From assembly GCA_039028975.1 (NCBI GenBank), contig JBCCHB010000057.1, positions 27,535 through 91,534 of the forward strand: a DNA stretch of 64,000 nucleotides. Reading direction: 5' to 3'. This stretch comes from JAHBNG01 sp039028975. Its GTDB lineage: Bacteria; Chloroflexota; Anaerolineae; Caldilineales; Caldilineaceae. The translations under genes and the position numbers were made by a program. Below are positions 35,487 to 45,600 of the stretch, piece by piece. Below the pieces are notes generated by a model, which was given only the letters and a program-made list of their open reading frames with translations, was not told the origin of the DNA and made no database searches. Position 1 is the stretch's first letter. The number at the start of each line of letters is the position of its first letter.

Positions 35487-36107
35487 TTAAGAACTCAGGA
35501 GCTCGGCAATACGCTCTTCAATAAAGGTCTTTGTTACTGGGCCGTTAAATACACTGTTGACTACCCCATCGCGATTGATAAATACAGAAGCAGGCTGACC
35601 TCGAATCTCATAGAGCTTTGCAACATCGCCCTCTTCGTCCAGTACGATGGGGAACGTTAAGGCAAATTCATCCACGAAGATTGGAATGTCTTCTGAGTTG
35701 TTCTCACGTTGGGTTAAGTTAACGCCTAGAATTACCACATTATCATCTAAATTTTCCTGATACGCTTGCTCCAAGTGGGGCATCTCCAGACGGCACGGAC
35801 CGCACCAAGTTGCCCAGAAGTTTAGGATAACCGGTTTACCTTGTAACTCGGCTAACGAAAGTGATTCGCCATCCAAGGTGACTAGAGTAAAATTCGGTGC
35901 CGGATGCCCAGCTTTCGGTGCTGGAGGTAGTCCGGGTTCAGATTCTACATTGGCTGCTGATTGAGACTCCCCTGTAGTGGCTCCGTTTGGTTGACTTACA
36001 CAAGCAGCAACAAACAAAAGCATAATGGCAAAAACTGCGAGTGGTAGCCATATTCTGCTGCGGGGTGACTTTGGTTGTACGAATTCTCTGGTTGTCAATG
36101 GGCTCAT
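35487..36107 (-). CDS. TlpA-like thiol:disulfide lipoprotein
   Basis: The 206-residue protein has an N-terminal membrane/lipoprotein segment (LPLAVFAIMLLFVAAC, lipobox Cys about 35) followed by a Ser/Asn/Pro-rich spacer. The thioredoxin domain reads FTLVTLDGESLSLAELQGKPVILNFWATWCGPCRLEMP, with the active CxxC as CGPC near residue 98. The cis-Pro loop is IRGQPASVFI. It would act outside the membrane in reducing or exchanging disulfides, for example in cytochrome or metal-protein maturation. The ATG at 36107 has GGAGG 8 nt upstream and is preferred to 36155. It follows the Fur-family gene by 113 nt. Confidence 0.87.
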   Translation of the reverse strand: MSPLTTREFVQPKSPRSRIWLPLAVFAIMLLFVAACVSQPNGATTGESQSAANVESEPGLPPAPKAGHPAPNFTLVTLDGESLSLAELQGKPVILNFWATWCGPCRLEMPHLEQAYQENLDDNVVILGVNLTQRENNSEDIPIFVDEFALTFPIVLDEEGDVAKLYEIRGQPASVFINRDGVVNSVFNGPVTKTFIEERIAELLSS

Positions 36108-36220
36108 TTTGATTGCCTCCAAATATTCAGATTCATTCAATTCCAGGTAGATCATTTATGCTGAAATCTCGCTATACTTCTTCTAGACGAGCCAACATAC
36201 AAAATACTTACCCTTGTTCA

Positions 36221-36655
36221 TTAATCCTGTTCCTGGCAGCCATAACAAAGACCATAGAATTCTAGGAGATGACTATGGATTTGATATCCATACTGATCTT
36301 CCAAGCGGTTCATTAGTTCACCAACCACACACTCTTCAAATTCCAGAATATCCCCGCAGCTTGAACAGACCACGTGGTGATGTCCCCCCTCCGCCCATAT
36401 GTAGCTTAACGAACCTGGCCCAGTATAGATAGGGCGTAGAATCCCTAATTGGGTCAAAAGCTCTAACGTCCGATAAACGGTGGCGCGTCCAACGGCTGGA
36501 TATTGCTCCTTAGCACGAATCCAAATATCGTTGGGAATCAAATGGTGATCATTGCGATGAATAGAATGTACAATGGCCTTTCGAGCAGGCGTAATTTTAG
36601 CGCCGCCAGCGCGCAGCCGTTCAATAATCTGCTTCGTGTCGTTTCGTTGATTCAT
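36221..36655 (-). CDS. Fur-family metal-responsive regulator
   Basis: The 144-residue protein has an N-terminal winged helix (RLRAGGAKITPARKAIVHSI, VGRATVYRTLELLTQLGILR) and a C-terminal dimer domain with the Fur metal/His cluster GGHHHVVCSSCGDILEFEE and a second CxxC (LCYGCQEQD). The two CxxC pairs give the structural zinc site; the His/Glu residues would form the regulatory site. Fur, Zur and PerR cannot be separated from sequence alone. The neighbouring DUF318 permease and His-rich TIGR03943 protein make a zinc regulator (Zur) attractive as an inference. Confidence 0.87.
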   Translation of the reverse strand: MNQRNDTKQIIERLRAGGAKITPARKAIVHSIHRNDHHLIPNDIWIRAKEQYPAVGRATVYRTLELLTQLGILRPIYTGPGSLSYIWAEGGHHHVVCSSCGDILEFEECVVGELMNRLEDQYGYQIHSHLLEFYGLCYGCQEQD

Positions 36656-36817
36656 AAAGATGGTTATAGAATGTCGACGCGAACTATAGACATCGGGAAA
36701 GAAACTCGTAGGCTCCTAAAGAGTCACCGACCCTTACGAGCACCCATAGGCGAGGGCAAGGCCCGTATTACCTACGGGAAAGGCTTATCTTAACGTCGTT
36801 AGATACACAATTAAGAT

Positions 36818-37960
36818 CTACTGAAACCACATAGGCCGTTGGCCTGAACGGACAATCTCCAAGTGCTCTCCACTATTGACGTCCGTTAGCCATATGGAGA
36901 ACACAATCTCTGGACCACGAAGGGGAAAGCGATGATAAAGAAGCCACTTGCCATCTAGCGACCAAGTTGGTTGCCCATGATCAAAGTCGCTAGCAAGGGT
37001 CAACCTCTGACTTGCTGTTCCATCCTCGTCCATAATCCACAGTTGCTTACCCAAGGTTGCAGTAGCACCCTCTAGCTCTTTACGCCGGAAACTAATCTGT
37101 TCTCCATTCGGCGACCATGTAGCAGACGTATCCTCCACAGCCAAATCGCCGCTCAAATTGATCAGTTCGTCGTTGCTTGGATCCGCTAAATAGAGATGGA
37201 TACGATATTGATCATCGACCTGGCTGAGAATGCTAAGGAGAAATTTATCTTCGGTTGGATGCCATACGCCGGGTTCACCTGTATCGGTTTTAAAAAAACG
37301 GCTCTGCCCGTCGTTCAGATTGTAAAGGCTTACACCATTTAGCTCAGGAGAAAGGTAAGAGAGCCACTGGCCACTTGCTGACCAAAGCGGATTAAACCCA
37401 AGGATTTGATTGTCGGCAAACACCTGAGCTGTTTCTCCGGACTCAAGATTTAACAACCAAAGCCGAGGCGGCGTCAATCCGCCACCGCCGCTAGTCGCAT
37501 CTGTGCTTCGTCTGGTGAAGGCAAGAAAACGACCATCGGGTGACCAAGCAGGGCTATTGCAGGATGCGTTCGGGCAAGCAATCAGATATTCGGGTGCCTC
37601 CCCCTGGCCTCGTGACCGCCAAAGATCGCTTCCACCCTCTTGGTTTAATGCAGAATAGGCAATTTGAGACCGATCGGAAGAGACCGAAAAGTCCCAAACG
37701 CTCGCCTCTCCATCACTCAACTGCACGGCATTATCGTCAACTATAGGGATGCCAACCGTACTGTCAACACGGTCCAATTCCTCTAATGGCAATGATAGGC
37801 TGAATAGCTGCTCATGATATTGTTCATCCAGTCGGGTAAAGATAATCTGCGTAGAGGCTGCGGCGGTAGGGCGATTTTGAGCAGCAACAAATAGAATAAC
37901 CGCCAACAAGAGGGCCATTACACCGACTACAAGTGCATCAAATGAACGAAATCGCTCCAT
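36818..37960 (-). CDS. Membrane-anchored PD40/TolB-like beta-propeller protein
   Basis: The 380-residue protein has an N-terminal signal anchor (ALVVGVMALLLAVILFVAAQ, about 9-28) and then repeated PD40 units such as NSPAWSPDGRFLAFTRRS, FNPLWSASGQWLSYLSPE, TSATWSPNGEQISFRRKE and GQPTWSLDGKWLLYHRF. They form a six-bladed TolB-type propeller with no enzymatic motif. It begins 20 nt after the TIGR03943 gene, so it is probably in the same operon. The role is unknown, perhaps periplasmic or surface binding. Confidence 0.82.
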   Translation of the reverse strand: MERFRSFDALVVGVMALLLAVILFVAAQNRPTAAASTQIIFTRLDEQYHEQLFSLSLPLEELDRVDSTVGIPIVDDNAVQLSDGEASVWDFSVSSDRSQIAYSALNQEGGSDLWRSRGQGEAPEYLIACPNASCNSPAWSPDGRFLAFTRRSTDATSGGGGLTPPRLWLLNLESGETAQVFADNQILGFNPLWSASGQWLSYLSPELNGVSLYNLNDGQSRFFKTDTGEPGVWHPTEDKFLLSILSQVDDQYRIHLYLADPSNDELINLSGDLAVEDTSATWSPNGEQISFRRKELEGATATLGKQLWIMDEDGTASQRLTLASDFDHGQPTWSLDGKWLLYHRFPLRGPEIVFSIWLTDVNSGEHLEIVRSGQRPMWFQ

Positions 37961-37980
37961 ATCTCAAAAATATTAAGGAT

Positions 37981-38805
37981 CTATGGGTAAAGATAAGGTT
38001 GATTTGGCACTGGCACTGGTTCAATTGTATCCGGAATCAAAATAATGCGGTCGTTTCCTTTAAATATGCCCATTTCAAAGTGCCCCTGGATTCGTACCCA
38101 TGTATCATTAGCAAATTCCTCTGTTTGGGGGCCACGGGTGACCAAACTTACGTAGCTGGCATCGGCTACACAACAACTAACAATGTAACGGGTAAGGGCA
38201 AACTCATCTTCCGCAAAATGCTCCTTATTGCGAAAGACGAAGCCAATCACGTCTACAGAGTCGCCTTCAAATGTCGCTTGATCATAGGCCTGAAACGCAT
38301 AGATCCAATCCAGAATATTCCGATCTGTGCTCGCTTTCTCCGTGGCCGCGCCCACAGCGGCAGGCATTCCGGAACGTGTCCCATCGAAGCCAACTTCTCG
38401 GTTGTTCATGGCGGAAGCACCCAAAGGTTGAGGCGTAACAAAGAGTCCAAGCAAAATTGGTATCGACAGGATCAGCGCCGCTCCCCACGTCAAAGCGTGG
38501 TTGTGATGATGCCCATGGTGATGGTGTGCGTGTCCATGTGGAGCCGAGTGTTGGCCATCATGGTTGGACTCACCACTACCGTTTTCGTGACCAGACTCAT
38601 CTTTCTTGGCATCATCGCCCGTACCGTACTGATAGCTGATCCCAATAATCATCAAGCCAATGACAGCAAAGAGCGTAAGACCCGCAAATCGTTGATTAAT
38701 GTAGAAAAAGAGGGTTCCATTGGCAATTCGACTATAGAGAAAGAAGCCCAGCCCCATCAGTAAAAGGGCCTTTAAAGCGGCCTGTAATTTGGGTCGATTT
38801 TTCAT
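37981..38805 (-). CDS. TIGR03943-family membrane protein with His-rich loop
   Basis: The 274-residue protein is of the YcgQ/TIGR03943 type: two N-terminal membrane segments (ALKALLLMGLGFFLYSRI, GLTLFAVIGLMIIGISYQYG), a very His-rich loop (HGHAHHHHGHHHNHALTWG, about 88-107), a third membrane segment and a C-terminal soluble domain with ISCCVADASYVSLV-like Cys residues. The family is normally encoded beside a DUF318 permease, as here (8 nt downstream of it). The His cluster implies metal binding. AGGTGG lies 4 nt before the ATG at 38805. Confidence 0.85.
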   Translation of the reverse strand: MKNRPKLQAALKALLLMGLGFFLYSRIANGTLFFYINQRFAGLTLFAVIGLMIIGISYQYGTGDDAKKDESGHENGSGESNHDGQHSAPHGHAHHHHGHHHNHALTWGAALILSIPILLGLFVTPQPLGASAMNNREVGFDGTRSGMPAAVGAATEKASTDRNILDWIYAFQAYDQATFEGDSVDVIGFVFRNKEHFAEDEFALTRYIVSCCVADASYVSLVTRGPQTEEFANDTWVRIQGHFEMGIFKGNDRIILIPDTIEPVPVPNQPYLYP

Positions 38806-38813
38806 TTTACCAC

Positions 38814-39902
38814 CTATCCAACGTAAACATTCCACATCATGCCAACAAGAAGAGACATGAGGAAAGGTATCAAGATCAAGTAAAGAACAATCCGTCTCTG
38901 GAATACCCCCAGAAACATCAAAGCGCTTTTGATATCCACCATGGGTCCAAAAGTCAAAAAGGCAATAATAGAGCCAGTAGTGAAGGTGCCAGCAAATGCC
39001 AATGCAAGAAAAGCATCAACTGTGGAGCAGACAGAGAGGACAAAGGCCAGCGCCTGCATCACCAGGACAGAAACAACCGAACCTTCCCCCACTGCGATCA
39101 ATGCCGATTGCGGAACAACTGTCTGCATGGTGGCAGCCAGCATTGAACCAATAATCAGGTATCTTCCCATGTCAATAAAGTCATCGCCAGCCGTTTGCAG
39201 AGCCTGGGCAACCCGATCGGAAAGCCTCTCAGTCGCCGCTCCACCATGGGTATGCTCGTGAGCATGAGAATGAGCAGTATATATGTCTATCCTCAATACC
39301 TCTTTAGCCTTTGCCACATGAAAAATAAGCCCGACAAAAAATGCAATGAGAATGGTGAACCCAATTCGTCCCAGCAGTACAGCCCCCCAGCCAAACGCGG
39401 CATAGGTGCTTAGAAAGACAATGACATTAATAACTGGGGCCGCGAGTAAGAAAGCGATTCCGATGGATAGAGACATTCCTTTCTCGTAAAGTCTTCGAGT
39501 CACCGGAACCACCCCACATTCGCAAACAGGAAAAACCAAACCCAATAGCGCGCCAGAAAGAGCAGCAAGTATTGGTTGCTTCGGCAGATACTGGTCGATC
39601 ATACTCTGATCGACAAAGACGGCAATGAAGCCCGAGACGATAGCACCCGCGAGAAGAAAGGGAGCCGCCTCAATAAAGATGCCCAAAAAGATCGTTACAA
39701 AAGTCTGAAAGCGCTCCGCAACAAAAAAGCTATCCTGGGATGAATTAATGGTTACATTGATGATTGCACCGATGGCGGTCAAGGCCAATAGAGCTGTCAG
39801 GAACCGACGTAGCCTCCGATTGCTGGAAACGTGTCCCTTCTCTGAAACCGCTTCACCTTGAGGATAAGCGGTTGGCATGCTTTGCTCAGATTGATTAATC
39901 AT
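38814..39902 (-). CDS. DUF318/ArsP-type permease with His-rich loop
   Basis: The 362-residue permease (PF03773) has about eight membrane segments, the family motif GLVFPVCECGVVPVTRRL with its CEC cysteines (about 130-147), LLAAPVINVIVF and the C-terminal CSTVDAFLALAF. The cytosolic loop contains HSHAHEHTHGG. Family members include arsenic/organoarsenical permeases and the YcgR partner of TIGR03943 proteins. I take the ATG at 39902 because it lies just after the stop of the upstream gene. Export or import of a metal or its complex is inferred from the partner, the His loops and the Fur-family gene in the same cluster. Confidence 0.85.
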   Translation of the reverse strand: MINQSEQSMPTAYPQGEAVSEKGHVSSNRRLRRFLTALLALTAIGAIINVTINSSQDSFFVAERFQTFVTIFLGIFIEAAPFLLAGAIVSGFIAVFVDQSMIDQYLPKQPILAALSGALLGLVFPVCECGVVPVTRRLYEKGMSLSIGIAFLLAAPVINVIVFLSTYAAFGWGAVLLGRIGFTILIAFFVGLIFHVAKAKEVLRIDIYTAHSHAHEHTHGGAATERLSDRVAQALQTAGDDFIDMGRYLIIGSMLAATMQTVVPQSALIAVGEGSVVSVLVMQALAFVLSVCSTVDAFLALAFAGTFTTGSIIAFLTFGPMVDIKSALMFLGVFQRRIVLYLILIPFLMSLLVGMMWNVYVG

Positions 39903-39930
39903 AGATAATTCACTCAATTCCACGCTGGCT

Positions 39931-40653
39931 TTAAGCCAATTCCAATTGGGATCCGCCCAAATTGATAAGTGCGGCACCAATTTGACGCAGACACCCATTC
40001 ATATCTTCTTCAACCTGCTGGGGAGCAATGTAGAGCATCTCCCAGCGCTCTGGGAGTACAAGTGCCCCCTGTTCGCGAAGCACCCGTTCGTCTTTGCAAC
40101 GGACACCCAGGTAGCCGCCACGAGCGCGCAATGTAATATCCACCGGATAGTCTCCGACCAACCGATTTTTAAGCGGTCGCAGTCGGTGCTGGCGAAGGGC
40201 ATGCCAAAGCCGCTCGAACGGATCTTCACTATTAAAGAGCTCATTAACAGTCTCAGCGCTCATCAATCGATCCATGGTCGAATGGATAAAGGTGACTCGC
40301 TTCATCTTGGAAGCGGGTATGGGGCGTTCCAATCGCTGCAACGGCCCCATGTCTATACGAAAATAAAACTCGCCGGCCCTGGTATGATCAGCCTCATCTG
40401 GCATCAATTCAGCTCGGGTCATCAAATGATAGCGCAACGTAGGGGCAAAGTAGGTCACCGTTTGGGCTTCTGGCTGTCCCTTGAACTTTCCAGTCTGATA
40501 GAAGGCTAAGAAGTCAGCACCTACCCGCTTAGGTGCCCTTCGCTGCGGAATGCGGTACCATCCTTCGGAAGCAATACGCCGCATATCATCTTGATTATTG
40601 ACTACACAAATCAGAACAGTTCGATTATAGATGTGGGGATCCATGTACTGCAT
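39931..40653 (-). CDS. Conserved hypothetical protein, first gene of the permease cluster
   Basis: The 240-residue protein is not recognised. It is soluble, basic (RIPQRRAPKRVGADFLAFYQTGKF) and predicted mixed alpha/beta. The stretch LRARGGYLGVRCKDERVLREQG looks like a nuclease-type or DUF559-like core, but no catalytic set can be defined. The ATG at 40653 has GGAG 9 nt upstream (complement of 40663-40666). The longer ATG at 40689 lies inside a 15-bp tandem repeat and is less likely. It ends 28 nt before the permease start. Confidence 0.6.
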   Translation of the reverse strand: MQYMDPHIYNRTVLICVVNNQDDMRRIASEGWYRIPQRRAPKRVGADFLAFYQTGKFKGQPEAQTVTYFAPTLRYHLMTRAELMPDEADHTRAGEFYFRIDMGPLQRLERPIPASKMKRVTFIHSTMDRLMSAETVNELFNSEDPFERLWHALRQHRLRPLKNRLVGDYPVDITLRARGGYLGVRCKDERVLREQGALVLPERWEMLYIAPQQVEEDMNGCLRQIGAALINLGGSQLELA

Positions 40654-40674
40654 CGACGATTGCTCCAAGGTCGG

Positions 40675-40734
40675 TTGGTCCAGAGTCATTTAGTCCAGAG
40701 TTATTTAGTCCAGAGTTATTTAGTCCAGAGTCGG
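40675..40734. repeat. Tandem repeat, four units of 15 bp (TTAGTCCAGAGTTAT)
   Basis: Units start at 40675, 40690, 40705 and 40720. The middle two are identical and the outer two differ by one or two bases; TCGGTTGG flanks both sides. The repeat lies just upstream of the start of the hypothetical gene and could affect its expression by copy-number change. Confidence 0.8.
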
Positions 40735-40866
40735 TTGGATTGCAGTATTTGTCCCCAATTTCTTGGGGCTGAACCCGTTGCGAACACCCTCTTTCATCGC
40801 TACAGATGTACCTTGACCTTGAGCAAGTGGTGTGCTAAGTACCCGAGCATAAGTTTTTTGGTATTT

Positions 40867-40966
40867 GTAACCCCCTCCCAACCTCCCCCAGTTTGAGGGA
40901 GGAGCTGCTGTTTCGTCAACGAATGAACAGTTCCCTCCCTCATCAGGGGAGGGCTAGGGTGGGGTA
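40867..40966. repeat. ~100-bp imperfect palindrome of the CCCTCCC...GGGAGGGCTAGGGTGGGG type
   Basis: TAACCCCCTCCCAACCTCCC at the left pairs with GGGGAGGGCTAGGGTGGGGT at the right; the inner arms GAGGGAGG/CCCTCCCTC also pair. Such elements are common intergenic repeats in many bacteria. The gap 40735-41242 also has TCAGTAGA-type remnants (around 41098 and 41162) but no gene. Confidence 0.65.
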
Positions 40967-41242
40967 AATCATGCCGAATTACTTTTGCTTCTATACTTAT
41001 GAATATCACATTTCATTGCAATCGCCTGCCTCCCAGTAGTTCATCAGTGTCGGAGAGAAAGTTCAAGGGCGAAGTTTGCTATTGATAAAAGGCACACAGT
41101 CTACTGAGTAATGTTACCTCATTACTGAAGTTGTCCCAAATCCGCCCTGAATTTATCCATTGACAGTAGACCGCAACGGGAACGACTTCGACCGATCCGA
41201 CTTTGGACTAAACGACCAATCGACTGCAGACTACTAATTGCT

Positions 41243-42382
41243 CTACCAATTCGTAAACGAACCATCCAATCGCTTTAGTGTCGGCATCTCCCGCTTCTGG
41301 AATGGATTTTTGCGGGCGGCTTCACGATCAAACTCAATGCCCAATCCCGGCCTCTCCGGCGGTAGCAGATAGCCATCTTCCCAGAGTGGCTGAATAGGGA
41401 CCACATCCGTGAGTACTGTACCGGTCTTTGCGGGCTGTTCTTGCACACCAAAATTAGGACAAGCAAGATTGAGCTGCAAACAAGCGGCTGATGAAACGGG
41501 TCCCAGAGGATTGTGGGTTGCCATCTTTATATAGTGGGTCTCGCACCAACCCATAATTTTGAGGGCTTCAGTAAAGCCACCTACAATACAAAGATCAGCT
41601 CGGGCATAGTCAATCCACTCCTCTTCTACCAACTGCCGGAACTCCCACTTAGAGCTGAACTGCTCTCCCGCAGCCAAAGGCACAGTTGTGCGAGGTCGTA
41701 AGGTCTTAAACGAATCTGGATTTTCACAGCGTAAGGGATCCTCTATAAAGAAGGGTCGCAACGATTCTACTTCTTGACAAAGCCATAGCGCGTCCGGTAA
41801 ATCTAGGCGGGTGTGAATGTCAAAGCATAGCTCAATCTCGTCACCCACGGCTTCCCGTACAGCATGAAACTGCTTGATGCTGGCTAGCACAGCCTCCCGC
41901 GGCTCTAGGACCTCTCCATTTTGGGGTAGCCCCCAGCGCACAAACTTCCATCCATCCTCCTTCGTCTCTAAACACGACTCCACCAGCGGTTCTACCTCTA
42001 AAGCATGTCCGCTGTTGTGAGGATAGCAGATCACCTTGTCTCGCACCCGTCCGCCAAAGAGCTCATAAGTAGGGACACCCAGCGCCTTGCCCTTAATGTC
42101 CCATAGGGCAATGTCAATCGCCGAAATAGCCGATGCTAGAATTCGTTGGGCCGGGAAGAAGCCGCCACGGAAGAGCAGTTGCCAGATGTGCTCTGTGCGA
42201 AAGGGATCCTCGCCAATGAGCAGGTCCCGAAAGTGGTCTATGGCTCCAATTACGGCCTGTTCTCGGGAGGTAATGCCCGCCTCCCCTACGCCATAGATAC
42301 CCTCATCCGTATCAATTACAAGAAATAAAAAGTTGCGGTGTCCTCCCCAAACAGGGAAGGTTTCGACGTTGGTAATTTTCAT
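41243..42382 (-). CDS. Mandelate racemase/muconate lactonizing enzyme family protein
   Basis: The 379-residue enolase-superfamily protein has the N-terminal cap (VETFPVWGGHRNFLFLVIDTDEGIYGVGEAG) and a TIM barrel with metal ligands in ELCFDIHTRLD (Asp, about 200), FFIEDPL (Glu, about 226) and LAAGEQF (Glu, about 252). The base His is in THNPLGPVSSAA (about 302). The His acid and Glu-Gln pattern resembles mannonate or galactonate dehydratases. It would act on sugar acids in the cytosol. The start has AAGGAG 6 nt upstream. It is divergent from the CHAT gene. Confidence 0.87.
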   Translation of the reverse strand: MKITNVETFPVWGGHRNFLFLVIDTDEGIYGVGEAGITSREQAVIGAIDHFRDLLIGEDPFRTEHIWQLLFRGGFFPAQRILASAISAIDIALWDIKGKALGVPTYELFGGRVRDKVICYPHNSGHALEVEPLVESCLETKEDGWKFVRWGLPQNGEVLEPREAVLASIKQFHAVREAVGDEIELCFDIHTRLDLPDALWLCQEVESLRPFFIEDPLRCENPDSFKTLRPRTTVPLAAGEQFSSKWEFRQLVEEEWIDYARADLCIVGGFTEALKIMGWCETHYIKMATHNPLGPVSSAACLQLNLACPNFGVQEQPAKTGTVLTDVVPIQPLWEDGYLLPPERPGLGIEFDREAARKNPFQKREMPTLKRLDGSFTNW

Positions 42383-42625
42383 GGTTTCTCCTTTGATATC
42401 CTTCTTTTTGTGTCACTACTCAGACAAGTGGCCACTACCTCCGGAAGGGAGCTGAGAGTTACCGATTTGCTTGCACAATCAGCTAAGAATTTATTCAGAA
42501 CAGTAGAAATAGAGACGATCTTTGGACCGACTTGCGTAATAAACCTGAATATTTCTTTAGCTTTAACTCTGCTATCCTGTCCCCACCATCATCCTTGGGA
42601 AAGTAGTAGAAGAGGTAGTATAACA

Positions 42626-45600
42626 GTGAACCAAATGACAGGATATTACAGCGTATCGGCTCCTGTCAATGCCGAAGACCAAAGTAGTTCAGAGCCGGAT
42701 GATAGTGATTATTTTGACTTTGACCTTGAAATCAAACCAAGCGATAACCATCAGTACCCAGTAAGCGTTCTCAATTCCCCAGCTGGTGAAGCCACTCATA
42801 TGATGAATTGGCCGTATACTGATGAAGAATTGGACCATGCGTTGCTGGAAGTTGAGCAAACGCTTCTCCATTTTGGTGGACAGCGTAGAGGGCGGTTGTC
42901 TGAGAATGAAGCCGCCGTGCAGAATTTGGGAGCCAATCTCTTTGACGCACTCTTTGCAGGTGAGATTCGCAATCTGTATGATGTCAGTCGGGAGCGAGCA
43001 CTACAAAATGGCCGCGGACTGCGCATCAAATTGCGGGTTACCGATCCATGCCTGGCCTCCCTACCTTGGGAATACCTCTACGATAGACGTCATGATCGCT
43101 ATTTGGCGCTTTCAAGCCGGACACCACTTGTTCGTTATCTAGAGAGCCAACTCCCTCCTCGACCGCTCATTACGTCGGTTCCCTTGCGCATTCTGGGCAT
43201 GGCCCCTAGTCCAAAGGATACAACACCGCTTCACATTCGCCGCGAAAAGCAGCGAGTGCAAACAGCCCTCCATGATCTCATTGAAGATGGTCGCATCGAG
43301 CTGAAGTGGATTGAAGGGGGCAGTTGGCGAGACTTACAGCGGGAGCTGTTGCAAGGCCCCTGGCACGTCTTTCATTTCATTGGGCATGGTTTCTTTCATA
43401 GCACAGAAGATGAAGGATACGTCATCTTTGCCGATGAAGAGGGAATGTCCGATGCGTTGGGTGCCACCAAGTTGGCTCATCTTCTGGCCGATCATCCAGC
43501 CCTACGCTTGGTTCTACTCAACACATGTGAGGGAGCCAAAGGGGGCAAAAACGATACCTTATCGAGCACAGCTTCCATTCTAATCAAACATGGCGTGCCC
43601 TCTGTTCTGGCCATGCAATATGAGATCAGCAACGCAGCAGCCGTAGAATGCGCACGCTCCTTCTATCAGGCCGTCGCCTATGGGCTACCTGTAGATGCTG
43701 CCGCTGCAGAAGCCCGTAAAGGGATGGCTGTCCACGCTAGACGCTCGCCAGAGTGGGGAGTCCCCGTCCTCTACATGCGCAGTAAAAACGGTCGGCTCTT
43801 TCACTTCAAGGCCAAACAGCTCGCAAAAGCTAGAGAAGTTGAACCGATCTCTACCAAAGAACAAGGAGATGATCCAACATCGAATCCGCAAAGCCGTTCA
43901 TCGATGCAAGATCATTCTATGCTACAGCCTCCCCACCTAGCTGGAACGGTGCCACGCGATCTCGATCTGGCGAATGAGGGCTTAAGGAACTCTGATTCAG
44001 GCCAACCCGGCGCAGGAGATTCTGGCATAGGAGAGTCTGGTGCTGGTGACTCTGATGCGGGAGGGTTTGGCTTGGAACATTCTGATGCAGAGCATTTTGA
44101 CCTAACGAATTTTGATCTAGCACACTTGAATCCAAGCCCTGCGATAAGAAATCAGCAAGCCGCAGAGAAACCGGGTAGAGAAGTGCCAATCCCCAAGCGC
44201 TCTGTCGCACCGCTTCCACCAAAGAAGCAATCCAAACGGATTTGGCCAGACATAGTAGGGACAAAAGCAGCAAAGCATAAGCAAGAGACGAAGCGGGTAG
44301 CCAAGCGAAAAATTGAGGTACCCAAGCTATCACTACCTGCACGGTTCAGTGAGGCTGGTACCATTCATATCAGAAAGCCTTGGATGCGTTTGCAGATCTG
44401 GATAGTGATTGCCTTGCTCCTTGGCATCGGTGGCGCCAGCACAACGGTATGGGCCATCAACCTCTACATCCCCAAACTCTTTAGAACATTAGTTGACGGT
44501 CCCTTAACGCTTTGGGTAGGAGACATGGCACTGGGTCAGTGGAAGTCTGGCCTACTCTTACCCATGACTTGGGGACTCATGGGTCTAATTTGGTGGTTCC
44601 TGCTGCAGGGCCGATTATCTCGCCTGGGGCAATTCGTCATCACAATTCCGCTGACATGGACCCTGGCGTGGATTGTGGGGCTTACCTTATCGAATAGTCT
44701 AGCGGAGATTGGCTTGACTGAGTTCGCACTGCCCGAGAGCAAATTGGCGGGGCTTGGTCCGGTCCTTACCATGGTAGATCAAGCTGAACTTGGCCTTTCT
44801 GGAACAGCTCCCCTGGATGGATCCCCCCAGCTCTCTTCATGGGCATGGTGGCAAAGCCGCGGTTGGCTAGCGCTCCCATGGGCGCTCAGTGGGGCAGCCA
44901 TGACTGGGACTAGCTTCTTTCTGATTGGTCTATCTCGTCTTCGCTTTTCTAGGGGGGACTCAACCGAAATTACGTTTTGGAAGTCACTACTCATGGGTAG
45001 TGGGCCGCTCTTGTCCATGTTTCTAAGTCATGGTCTTGAAGGGTGGGCATTTTTACTCCGTCCCGTCGATCATATTGGCTTAGCTGGGAATCTGGCCGGT
45101 GCAGCAACGGCAATCCAATTGGGGTACGGAATCTATGTCGTGCGCATGGGTCTATTGCACCCAAGCATCTTGTCGTTGGGGATCATCTGCTGGAGCGTAT
45201 TGTCCAGCTTTTTGCCTCAGATGCTTCTCTGGATTGGGGAGTGGTTGAATCAGACATGGCTCACTTCAATCTGGGCGACTTTAGGCGGTGGCATGATGTT
45301 GACATTGGCACCGACCATGCTCTGGCTTACTTTCTTTGAACGAGCCGCGCTCTTCCGGCAGCTCACGTTTCAAACAATCATTCATGCCCATCAAGCGCTT
45401 AGCCTAATTCGTCAGCGAGGGCAGTGGAACGGTGAGAGTGCGGAAGATTATCTAACCTTCTGTAACCTGGCCAAGCTACCCTTGGCAGAAGAGATACTAG
45501 AAGATTTTGATTTGCGAGGCGTCTCTTTCCAAAACGCGTTGTTAAATGATAGCCAATTGATCGATTGTGATTTGCAAAGAGCCAGCTTCCTTGGGGCCAA

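Noticed and set aside
40591..40896. 101-codon plus-strand frame with LVQS repeats
   Set aside because: It is a translation of the 15-bp tandem repeat, antisense to the start of the hypothetical gene.
42338..42625. N-terminal extension of the CHAT protein to base 42338
   Set aside because: It overlaps the start of the divergent enolase-family gene, shows no conserved sequence, and a GTG with a good ribosome binding site exists at 42626.
43917..44342. A 141-codon minus-strand frame opposite the CHAT linker
   Set aside because: It is antisense to a low-complexity repetitive coding stretch and has no family features.
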